Assembly: GCA_015709205.1 (NCBI GenBank)
Contig: JACCQO010000008.1
Span: 90,906-154,905 of the forward strand
From: Desulfovibrionaceae bacterium
Lineage (GTDB): Bacteria; Desulfobacterota; Desulfovibrionia; Desulfovibrionales; Desulfovibrionaceae
Length of the DNA: 64,000 nucleotides
Reading direction: 5' to 3'
Shown one piece after another: positions 26,007 through 33,502 of the stretch (positions are counted from its first letter, which is position 1; each line of letters begins with the position of its first letter). The position numbers were made by a program, and so were the translations under genes. A model generated the notes under the pieces. That model had not been told where the DNA came from, made no database searches, and was given only the letters and a program-made list of their open reading frames with translations.

Positions 26007-26489
26007 ATGTTGCAACGTCTGTTCACGGGCCTGCCACGGCAACTCGCCAATCTGGCGGCCATCGGCACGGGGCTCATGCTCCTGGTGGTCTTCTCCAACG
26101 TGGTCGCGCGCTTCGTCTTCAACAAGCCCTTCTACTGGGCCGAGGAGGTCACGGCCATCGCCATCGTCTTCGTGACCATGCTGCCCGCGGCCCTGCTCTG
26201 GAACGAAGACCGCCACATCAAGCTGGACATCTCCATCGGCCGTCCCGGCTCCCGTTTCGAGCAGTTCAAGCACCTCGTGGTCTGCGCGGCCTCGGTCATC
26301 TTCAACGGCGTGCTCTCCTGGCAGGCCTGGAAGGCCACGTCCATGATCTACAAGCGGGGGATGCACGAACCCTCCCTGCTGGGATCGCCCCTCTGGATCG
26401 TCTATTCCGCGCTGTTCGTCGGCTCGGCCGTGCTGCTGCTGGTCGGCCTGCGCTCCCTGTACCTCTCGACCCGTGACATCTGGAGATAG
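26007..26489 (+). CDS. dctQ: TRAP transporter small permease DctQ
   Basis: Four-helix subunit of 160 residues. Typical DctQ stretches are LLVVFSNVVARFVFNKPFYWAEEV and a charged WNEDRHIKLDI loop before the third helix. GGAGGG precedes ATG 26007. The stop is four bases before the dctM start. It acts with DctM and DctP of the same operon as a secondary importer of the organic acid degraded by the downstream enzymes. Confidence 0.92.
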   Translation: MLQRLFTGLPRQLANLAAIGTGLMLLVVFSNVVARFVFNKPFYWAEEVTAIAIVFVTMLPAALLWNEDRHIKLDISIGRPGSRFEQFKHLVVCAASVIFNGVLSWQAWKATSMIYKRGMHEPSLLGSPLWIVYSALFVGSAVLLLVGLRSLYLSTRDIWR

Positions 26490-26493
26490 TCTC

Positions 26494-27798
26494 ATGGACG
26501 CAGGCATCGCAACACTCACCGTTCTGGCAATGTTCTTCGCCCTGGTCTTCCTGGGCGCCCCCATCTTCATCGGCCTGGGCCTGTCCAGCGTGACGGGCAT
26601 GTACCTGATCCGCGGCGCCCAGGGGCTCTACCAGCTTCCGGCCGCCATCGTCGGCCAGCTGGAAAGCTTTCTGCTCGTGGCCCTGCCCCTGTACCTGCTC
26701 ATGGGCGAGGCCCTGAGCAAGAGCGGCGCGGGCTCGGACGTCTACAAGGCCCTGGAGCGCTGGCTGAACCGCTTCCCCGGCGGCCTGGCCATCGCCTCCA
26801 TCTACGCCTGCGCCCTGTTCGGGGCCATGTGCGGCGTGAGCGTGGCGGGCGTGGCGGCCATCGGCGTCATCGCCGTGCCCGAGATGCTCAAGCGCGGCTA
26901 CGACAAGTCCATGGCCGCGGGCGCGGTCACCGCGGCGGGCGCGCTGGCCGTGCTCATCCCGCCGTCCATCTCCTTCATCATCTACGGGGCCATCGCGGGC
27001 GTGTCCGTGGGCAAGCTGTTCATCGGCGGCATCGTGCCCGGCCTGGTCCTGGCCACGGCCATGGCCGCCTACGTCCTGGTGCGCGCCAAGGCCCAGCCGC
27101 ACCTCGTGGGCACCAGCGAGCGCACCGCCTACACCTGGAAGGACATGCTGGCTCCCCTGCCCAAGCTCTGGCCCGTGTTCCTGCTGATCTTCGCCGTGCT
27201 CGGCACCATCTACACCGGCGTGGCCACGCCCACCGAGGCCGGGGCCATCGGCGCCATGGGCTCCCTGGTGGTCACGGCCATCTACAAGCAGCTGAACCTG
27301 CGCAACCTGTGGAGCATCCTCACGGGCACCACGCGCGTCACGGCCACGATCATGATCATCATGGCCGCGGCCTTCGCCTTCAGCCAGTTCCTGAACCTGG
27401 TGCGCATTCCCGAGACCCTGAGCCAGTGGGTCGTCACCCTGCAGATGCCGCCCCTGGCCATCGTCCTGCTGATCATGTGCTTCTTCCTGCTGCTCGGCTG
27501 CTTCATCGACGGCGTCTCCCTGATCATCGTGACCACGCCCGTGGTCCTGCCGACCATCCTGGCCCTGGGCTTCGATCCCCTGTGGTACGGCGTGCTCCTG
27601 GTACTCAACCTGGAAATGGCCGTGATCACGCCGCCCGTGGGCCTGAACCTCTACTCCATGCAGAGCATCATGAAGGACACCCTCTCGATGAAGGACATCA
27701 TCAAGGGCTCCTTCCCCTACCTGCTCGTGGAGTTCGGGGTGCTGCTGCTCTTCGTGCTCGTGCCCGAACTGGCCCTGTGGCTGCCCGGGGGCATGTGA
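26494..27798 (+). CDS. dctM: TRAP transporter large permease DctM
   Basis: Twelve-helix subunit of 434 residues with SFLLVALPLYLLMGEALSKSG, GAMCGVSVAGVAAIGVI, IPPSISFIIYGAIAGVS, ATPTEAGAIGAMGSL and ITPPVGLNLYSMQ signatures. ATG 26494 follows GGAGAT; an in-frame upstream start at 26473 lies inside dctQ. The stop overlaps the next ATG (TGATG), coupling translation to the first LeuD-like subunit, which ties the importer directly to the dehydratases. Confidence 0.95.
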   Translation: MDAGIATLTVLAMFFALVFLGAPIFIGLGLSSVTGMYLIRGAQGLYQLPAAIVGQLESFLLVALPLYLLMGEALSKSGAGSDVYKALERWLNRFPGGLAIASIYACALFGAMCGVSVAGVAAIGVIAVPEMLKRGYDKSMAAGAVTAAGALAVLIPPSISFIIYGAIAGVSVGKLFIGGIVPGLVLATAMAAYVLVRAKAQPHLVGTSERTAYTWKDMLAPLPKLWPVFLLIFAVLGTIYTGVATPTEAGAIGAMGSLVVTAIYKQLNLRNLWSILTGTTRVTATIMIIMAAAFAFSQFLNLVRIPETLSQWVVTLQMPPLAIVLLIMCFFLLLGCFIDGVSLIIVTTPVVLPTILALGFDPLWYGVLLVLNLEMAVITPPVGLNLYSMQSIMKDTLSMKDIIKGSFPYLLVEFGVLLLFVLVPELALWLPGGM

Positions 27799-28346
27799 TG
27801 AGCGCCCTCGACGGCACCGGCGGCAAGGCCTTCAAGGTCGGCGACGACGTGAACACCGACTACATCATCTCGGCCCGGTACCTGGACGTCTACGAGCCCG
27901 AGGAGCTCCGGGCCCACCTCTTCGAGGGGCTGGGCCCGGAGCGCGCCGCCCGGGCCGCGTCCTGCACCGTGCTCGTGGCCGGGCGCAACCTGGGCTGCGG
28001 CTCGGCCCGGGAGCAGGCCCCCAACGCCCTCAAGGGCGCAGGCTACAAGGCGGTCATCGCGGCCTCGGCCGCGCGGATCTTCTTCCGCAACGCCATCAAC
28101 GTTGGGTTGCCCGTGATCTGTGCGCCGGACGCGGCCGAAGCCGTGAACGACGGCGAGACCGTGGCCGTGGACCTGGCCGCCGGAACCATCCGCACGGCCT
28201 CGGGCGCGACCTTCGCCTTCGCCCCCTTCCCGGCCCCGGTGCGCCGCATCCTGGAGGCGGGCGGCATGTATCCCCTGCTGGCCGAACTGGCCGCGACCGC
28301 GGGCCGGGACGCCACGGGCACCAGGGAGGGCGCGTCATGGGCATGA
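27798..28346 (+). CDS. LeuD-like aconitase-superfamily small subunit 1 (variant)
   Basis: Swivel subunit of 182 residues, partner of the overlapping large subunit 1. It retains DDVNTDYIISARYL and the substrate-binding loop, here LGCGSAREQAP rather than the usual FGCGSSREHAP: one Ser and the His are replaced while the Arg is kept. The specificity loop reads YLDVYEPEEL. Isopropylmalate, homoaconitate, citraconate and dimethylmaleate hydratases share this fold. The start overlaps the dctM stop, and its last ten bases overlap the next gene. The altered loop suggests an unusual substrate. The C-terminal 30 residues are Ala/Gly/Thr-rich and not conserved. Confidence 0.88.
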   Translation: MSALDGTGGKAFKVGDDVNTDYIISARYLDVYEPEELRAHLFEGLGPERAARAASCTVLVAGRNLGCGSAREQAPNALKGAGYKAVIAASAARIFFRNAINVGLPVICAPDAAEAVNDGETVAVDLAAGTIRTASGATFAFAPFPAPVRRILEAGGMYPLLAELAATAGRDATGTREGASWA

Positions 28347-29593
28347 CCTTCGCCGAAAAGATCTTCGCCAAAAAGACCGGCCGCGCCGCGGCGCGCGCCG
28401 GGGAGATCGTCTCCGTGCGGCCCGACGTGGTCATGACCCTGGACGCCGACGCCGAGATCATCATCCGCTTCGAGGAGCTCGGCCTGCCCCGGGTCTGGGA
28501 CCCCGCGCGCATCGTCTGCGCCCTGGACCACTACGGCCCGGCCTCCACGCGCCGCTCGGCGGACCTGCACCGGCGCATGCGCCTGTTCGCCGAGGCCCAG
28601 GGCATCGAGCGCTTCTTCGAGGTCGGCGAGGGACTCACGCACCAGATCATGCTCGAACGGGGCTACGCCCTGCCCGGGATGTTCATCGTGGGCACGGACT
28701 CGCACACCCCGTCCTACGGCTGCGTGGGCGCGCTGAGCTGCGGCGTGGGCGCGTCGGACATGCTCTCCATCTGGGCCACGGGCGAACTGTGGTTCCAGGT
28801 GCCCCGGAGCGCGCGCATCGTGCTCGACGGCGCCCTGCCCCCCGGGGTCTTCGCCAAGGACGTGATCCTCGAGGTCATCCGCTCCTTCACGGCCTCGGGC
28901 TGCACCTACATGAGCGCGGAGTTCACGGGCTCGGCCCTGGCGGACATGCCCATGGCCGAACGGTTCGTGCTCTGCAACCTCTCCACGGAGATGGGCGTCA
29001 AGTCCACCTGGGTGGAGGTGGACGAGACCACGCGCGCCTTTGCGGACCGGCACGGCGGGGCCTACGGGATCGTGGCTCCGGACCCGGACGCGGACTACGC
29101 GGCCCTGAAACGGTTCGACGTGTCCGCGCTCGCGCCCATGCTGGCCTGCCCACACCGCGTGGACAACGTGCACCCGGTGGCCGCCATGGCGGGTGCGCCG
29201 GTGCACCAGGCCTTCCTGGGCACCTGCGCCAGCGGCCGCTTCGAAGACCTGGCCGTGGCCGCGAAAATCCTGGGCGGCAGGCACGCGGCCCCGGGCGTGC
29301 GCCTGCTCATCGCTCCGGCCTCGCGCGCGGTGCTGCGCCGGGCCATGGAGGCGGGGCACGCCCAGGCCCTGATCGATGCCGGGGGCGTGTTCCTGCCCCC
29401 GGGCTGCGGGCCCTGCGCGGGCATCCACGAAGGGTTGCTGGGCCAGGGGGAGCGCTGCGTCTCCACGGCCAACCGCAACTTCCGCGGCCGCATGGGCAAC
29501 CCGGATTCGGAAATCTACCTGGGCAGCGCCGCAACGGTCGCCGCCTCGGCCCTCACGGGCGTCATCACCGACCCGCGCCCCTATCTGGCGTGA
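28337..29593 (+). CDS. LeuC-like aconitase-superfamily large subunit 1
   Basis: Catalytic subunit of 418 residues, the length of prokaryotic two-subunit isopropylmalate/homoaconitate-type hydratases. The three [4Fe-4S] Cys are present: one in LGTCASGR and two in PPGCGPCAG. Other landmarks are VGTDSHTPSYG, LDHYGPASTRRSADLH and the C-terminal STANRNFRGRMGNPDSEIYL. GGAGGG precedes ATG 28337, which overlaps the LeuD-like gene by ten bases. It diverges strongly from large subunit 2 at 29620, so the pair is not a recent duplication. It should hydrate or dehydrate a C4-C7 unsaturated or hydroxy diacid; the exact acid is unknown. Confidence 0.92.
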   Translation: MGMTFAEKIFAKKTGRAAARAGEIVSVRPDVVMTLDADAEIIIRFEELGLPRVWDPARIVCALDHYGPASTRRSADLHRRMRLFAEAQGIERFFEVGEGLTHQIMLERGYALPGMFIVGTDSHTPSYGCVGALSCGVGASDMLSIWATGELWFQVPRSARIVLDGALPPGVFAKDVILEVIRSFTASGCTYMSAEFTGSALADMPMAERFVLCNLSTEMGVKSTWVEVDETTRAFADRHGGAYGIVAPDPDADYAALKRFDVSALAPMLACPHRVDNVHPVAAMAGAPVHQAFLGTCASGRFEDLAVAAKILGGRHAAPGVRLLIAPASRAVLRRAMEAGHAQALIDAGGVFLPPGCGPCAGIHEGLLGQGERCVSTANRNFRGRMGNPDSEIYLGSAATVAASALTGVITDPRPYLA

Positions 29594-29619
29594 GCATTCC
29601 CTCAGGAGAAAACGCCATC

Positions 29620-30879
29620 ATGCCCATGACCATCACCGAAAAGATCCTGGCCGCGCACGCGGGACTCGACCGCGTCGAGCCCGGCCAGATCATCATGGCC
29701 GACGTGGACGTGGCGCTGGGCAACGACATCACCACGCCCATCGCCATCGACGAGTTCGAGCGCAGCGGCGCCGGCCGGCTGCACGACCCGGAGCGGCTCT
29801 TCCTCGTCATGGACCACTTCGTGCCCACCAAGGACATCCAGTCGGCCATGCAGGTCAAGAAGGTCCGGGACTTCGCCCGGAAACACGACCTGCCCCACTA
29901 CTACGAGCCCGGCACGGCGGGCATCGAGCACGTCTTCCTGCCCGAGCAGGGGTTCGTGGGCCCGGGCGACCTGGTCATCGGCGCGGACAGCCACACCGTG
30001 ACCTACGGCGCGCTGGGGGCCTTCTCCTCGGGCGTGGGCAGCACGGACCTGGCCGGGATCATGATCACCGGCCGGATCTGGCTCAAGGTGCCGGAGACCA
30101 TGCGCTTCGTGTTCCACGGCACGCCGCGCCCCTGGGTCGGCGGCAAGGACCTGGTCCTGCGCGCCATCGGCGACGTGGGCGTGGACGGCGCGCGCTACCG
30201 GGCCATGGAATTCGCGGGCGGGGCCGTGGACTCCCTGTCCATGGACGACCGCTTCACCATGGCCAACATGGCCATCGAGGCGGGCGGCAAGTGCGGCGTG
30301 TTCCACGTGGACGAGAAGACCAGGGCATACGTGAACGGACGCTGCAAGCGGCCCTGGCGGGTCTTTGCCAGCGACCCGGACGCCCATTACTGCGCGGTGC
30401 GCGAATACGACTGCGCGGCCATCGAGCCGCAGGTGGCCTTCCCGCACCTGCCGGGCAACACCCGGCCCGTGAGCCTGGCCGGACACGTGCGCATCGACCA
30501 GGCCGTGATCGGCTCCTGCACCAACGGACGCATCGGCGACCTGCGCGCCGCCGCGGCCGTGCTCGAGGGCCGCAGGGTCGCGCCCTACGTGCGCCTGATC
30601 GTCATCCCCGGCAGCCAGCAGGTCTACCTGCAGGCCCTGGCGGAGGGACTCCTGGAGACCTTCGTGCGCGCGGGCGGCGTGGTCAGCCCGCCCACCTGCG
30701 GGCCCTGTCCCGGCGGGTTCATGGGCATCATGGCCGACGGCGAAAAGACCATCTCCACAACCAACCGCAACTTCATCGGCCGCATGGGCCACACGGGCAG
30801 CGAGATCTACCTGGCCAACCCGGCCGTGGCCGCGGCCTCGGCCGTGGCCGGGCGCATCGTCGGCCCGGACGCGCTCTAG
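29620..30879 (+). CDS. LeuC-like aconitase-superfamily large subunit 2
   Basis: Catalytic subunit of 419 residues with all cluster ligands (IGSCTNGR, PPTCGPCPG), MDHFVPTKDIQSA, IGADSHTVTYGALGAFSSGVGSTDLAG and STTNRNFIGRMGHTGSEIYL. These read like the HacA/LeuC2/dimethylmaleate hydratase branch of about 420 residues. AGGAG lies 11 bases before ATG 29620. Gene order in this operon is small1-large1-large2-small2, so this subunit pairs with the following LeuD-like gene. With the first pair and the lyase it could carry out sequential dehydration and rehydration before cleavage. Confidence 0.93.
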   Translation: MPMTITEKILAAHAGLDRVEPGQIIMADVDVALGNDITTPIAIDEFERSGAGRLHDPERLFLVMDHFVPTKDIQSAMQVKKVRDFARKHDLPHYYEPGTAGIEHVFLPEQGFVGPGDLVIGADSHTVTYGALGAFSSGVGSTDLAGIMITGRIWLKVPETMRFVFHGTPRPWVGGKDLVLRAIGDVGVDGARYRAMEFAGGAVDSLSMDDRFTMANMAIEAGGKCGVFHVDEKTRAYVNGRCKRPWRVFASDPDAHYCAVREYDCAAIEPQVAFPHLPGNTRPVSLAGHVRIDQAVIGSCTNGRIGDLRAAAAVLEGRRVAPYVRLIVIPGSQQVYLQALAEGLLETFVRAGGVVSPPTCGPCPGGFMGIMADGEKTISTTNRNFIGRMGHTGSEIYLANPAVAAASAVAGRIVGPDAL

Positions 30880-30888
30880 GAGGACGCC

Positions 30889-31398
30889 ATGACGGGACAA
30901 GTCTGGAAATTCGGCGACAACATCGACACGGACGTGATCATCCCGGCGCGCCGCCTGACGACCAGCGACCCCGCGCAGCTCGCCAGGTACTGCATGGAGG
31001 ACGCCGACGAGGCCTTCGCCGGGCTGGTCAACAGGGGCGACATCCTCCTGGCCGGGGAGAACTTCGGCTGCGGCTCCTCGCGCGAGCACGCGCCCATCGC
31101 CATCCGCGCCGCGGGCATCTCCTGCGTCATCGCCAAGAGCTTCGCGCGCATCTTCTACCGCAACGCCTTCAACATCGGCCTGCCGACCATCGAGTGCGCC
31201 GATGTGGACAAGATCGCCTCCGGCGACCACATCAAGGTGGACTTCGCCAACGGCGAGCTCCTGCACATCGAGACCGGCGCAATCTACAAGGCTTCCCGGA
31301 TTCCGCCCTTCATGCAGGAACTGATCGACGACGGAGGCCTCATCGCGCACATCGCCAAGGGGCTGCGCAAGGAGGCCGGGGGGCCGACCCGACCGTGA
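30889..31398 (+). CDS. LeuD-like aconitase-superfamily small subunit 2
   Basis: Swivel subunit of 169 residues with canonical motifs: DNIDTDVIIPARRL, ENFGCGSSREHAPIAI and the FYRNAFNIGLP segment. The specificity-loop region is RRLTTSDPAQL, different from YLDVYEPEEL in small subunit 1, so the two enzymes should prefer different substrates or different steps. AGGAGG precedes ATG 30889, nine bases after the large subunit. It is the last gene of the operon; a strong terminator follows 80 bases on. Confidence 0.93.
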   Translation: MTGQVWKFGDNIDTDVIIPARRLTTSDPAQLARYCMEDADEAFAGLVNRGDILLAGENFGCGSSREHAPIAIRAAGISCVIAKSFARIFYRNAFNIGLPTIECADVDKIASGDHIKVDFANGELLHIETGAIYKASRIPPFMQELIDDGGLIAHIAKGLRKEAGGPTRP

Positions 31399-31479
31399 CG
31401 GCCGGTTGGGAAGCCGCGGCGCGCGCCGCCTGATGGGAGAGCGCGCCGCAGGGTCGGAACCCCGCATCCGCGCCACGCG

Positions 31480-31511
31480 AAAGGGGCCGGGCGAATGCCC
31501 GGCCCCTTTTT
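31480..31511 (+). terminator. Rho-independent terminator of the right catabolic operon
   Basis: A perfect 13-bp stem AAAGGGGCCGGGC / GCCCGGCCCCTTT with a GAAT loop, ending in five T. It closes the eight-gene sigma-54 operon. Confidence 0.92.
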
Positions 31512-32285
31512 CGTGCCCGGCCCCCCTTCGCACGCGTGGCCCGTTCGCCCGGGCCCGCCCAGGGCCACCCAAACCGCCTTTCCCCGCCCGCCCCGCCGCC
31601 CGACTCGGTATCCACTCCCTCCCGCGGCCACCAGAGCCGCCCCGGCCGTTCCTCTCCCGCTCGCCTATCCCCGTCCGCGCCGCTTCCCCGCCCCCCCTGC
31701 GCGGGGAACCCGCGCCACTCTCCGCTGATCATTGACAATATCCGCCATTCAGGAGTTGACAAAATCTGGAATTACCGCCCTCCCGGATCCATTTTAATTG
31801 CCAATTATGGTAAAAATATCCTCCGCCCGGCTTTGTCACGCCGCCCCACCCCACTCCCGCCGTTGCGACGCAGCTCCCTCGCGCCACCCAGTGGAAATAA
31901 AAAGTTTAATATATCAAATTATTATATATGAACGCCGAGAAACCGACAATAAAAACACCACTTCGCAACAAATTGGCATAAATGATGCTCGAGCCCCGCA
32001 GCGCGTGCGAAGAGCACCCCCGTATCCGCCGCACAACGACAAGGAGTTTTACCTTGAAAAGCACGCTTCGCTCTTCAAAAGACAGCACAAACATCATCTA
32101 GGCACATCTCACTACATTCTCAAGCCATTATGTTATGGGGCTTGTCGCTTCCGCAAAAGAATCTTCTTTTGCATACGCTGTTCTTTTATCTTCTGAAAAT
32201 CCCGCTGCATGCGCCACAGGAATGCGGCGCAAGCGGCAAAGAAGCAATGACCTTTCCATGAACAACTCAAAAGGAGTACGCTGTG
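31512..32285. other. 0.8-kb leader/intergenic region, AT-rich in its right half
   Basis: No gene is supported. The first 200 bases are very GC-rich; from 31730 on the DNA is AT-rich with two TTGACA elements (31735 and about 31758) and long A/T runs near 31900-31930, unlike neighbouring DNA. It carries a sigma-54 type promoter at 31973-31989. If that is used, the amidohydrolase mRNA has a leader of nearly 290 bases. Confidence 0.45.
31973..31989 (+). promoter_or_regulatory. Candidate sigma-54 promoter of the exported amidohydrolase
   Basis: TTGGCATAAATGATGCT has GG (31975-31976) and GC (31987-31988) ten bases apart and resembles TGGCAC-N5-TTGCW with two mismatches. It is on the coding strand, about 285 bases before the start codon. 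Confidence 0.4.
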
Positions 32286-33413
32286 ATGTCGTCGTTCTTT
32301 AGGAAGATGCTGATTGTCTTCGCTATCGCCCTCTTCATGGTTTCGTCGGTCGTCGCCGCCGACGCCACGGAGACCGCCAAGGCCGCCGCCCCCAAGGACG
32401 AGATGAAGGTCGCCCTGGTGAACTTCCAGGCCGTCTGGGGCGACAAGGCGAAAAATCTCGGGATGATGCTGGCGGACATCAAGGAAGCCGCCGCGCGCGG
32501 CGCGAACATGATCCTTTTCCCGGAGATGTGCCTGACGGGATACGCCATGGAAAAGGGCGACGGCATCAAGCGCGCGGACCGCATGCAGGTCAAGCTGGCC
32601 GAGCCGTTCGACGGGCCGAGCGCCCAGGCCGTCGCCAAGCTGGCCAAGGAGAAAGGGGTCTACGTGGTCTACGGCTACCCCGAGCGCATCGGCGGCGATC
32701 CCCTCAACGTCTACAACTCGGCGCTGGCCGTCGGTCCCGAGGGGATCATCGGCTCCTACCAGAAGGTCCACCCCTTCGGCAGCGAGGTCATCTGGTGCAA
32801 GACCGGCACGAAGCCCTTCACCTTCGACACCCCCTGGGGCCCGGTCGGCATCAGCATCTGCTACGACACCTACAACTATCCCGAACTGGGCCGCTACTAC
32901 GCCGCCAGGGGCTGCCGGCTGATCCTCAACCCCACGGCCACCTCCCGGGCCTACTCCGCCGCCTCCGCACTGGTGGACGGCAAGCCCGTGAACGACGGCA
33001 AGCCGATCAACGGCAGCAACGCCCGCTGGGTCAACCGGTTCAAGAGCCGGGTGGAGGCCGTGGTCATCCAGAGCGACGTCTTCGTGGCCAGCGCCAACCT
33101 GGTCGGCGCGGAGACCGCCGCGGACGGCACGTTCATGGGCACCTGCTTCCCGGGCGGCAGCTCCATGGTCGGCCCGATGGACGACAAGGAAGGCACGCCG
33201 AGCTACATCGGCTACTACGGCACCGATCCGGCGCTGGCCACGGACGCCGGCGTGATCTACAGCACCGTGGACCTGACCAAGGCCACGCGCAAGTCCGTCG
33301 AGAACTACATCAAGACGGACCTGCAGGAAGAATACCTGTACATGCCCAAGCTCTACGCCGAATGGTTCGACGAACTGGCCAAGGGCAAATACGGCCACAA
33401 GAAGGCCGACTAG
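32286..33413 (+). CDS. Exported nitrilase-superfamily carbon-nitrogen hydrolase
   Basis: Amidohydrolase of 375 residues. The Glu-Lys-Cys catalytic triad is visible: Glu80 in FPEMCLTGY, Lys160 in SYQKVHPFG and Cys192 in GISICYDTYNYPEL. Unusually for this mostly cytoplasmic family, it starts with a clear signal peptide (FFRKMLIVFAIALFMVSSVVAA, cleavage near residue 25), so it should act in the periplasm on an amide or nitrile. A long insert (about 215-260) precedes the last conserved segment SDVFVASANLVG. AAGGAG (32271-32276) serves either GTG 32283 or ATG 32286. It is monocistronic, with its own terminator, convergent to a dCache chemoreceptor. The substrate is unknown. Confidence 0.9.
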   Translation: MSSFFRKMLIVFAIALFMVSSVVAADATETAKAAAPKDEMKVALVNFQAVWGDKAKNLGMMLADIKEAAARGANMILFPEMCLTGYAMEKGDGIKRADRMQVKLAEPFDGPSAQAVAKLAKEKGVYVVYGYPERIGGDPLNVYNSALAVGPEGIIGSYQKVHPFGSEVIWCKTGTKPFTFDTPWGPVGISICYDTYNYPELGRYYAARGCRLILNPTATSRAYSAASALVDGKPVNDGKPINGSNARWVNRFKSRVEAVVIQSDVFVASANLVGAETAADGTFMGTCFPGGSSMVGPMDDKEGTPSYIGYYGTDPALATDAGVIYSTVDLTKATRKSVENYIKTDLQEEYLYMPKLYAEWFDELAKGKYGHKKAD

Positions 33414-33420
33414 AGGCGCA

Positions 33421-33464
33421 AAAAAAGGCCCCGTCCTTCCCGAGGAAGGACGGGGCCTTTTTTT
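33421..33464. terminator. Bidirectional Rho-independent terminator
   Basis: A very long stem: six A plus GGCCCCGTCCTTCC pairs with GGAAGGACGGGGCC plus seven T around a CGA loop. It serves both the plus-strand amidohydrolase (stop 33413) and the convergent minus-strand chemoreceptor (stop 33503). Confidence 0.93.
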
Positions 33465-33502
33465 GCGCGCGCGTTCGGGGCGGCGGGGCGGGCAGCCGGG
33501 CG

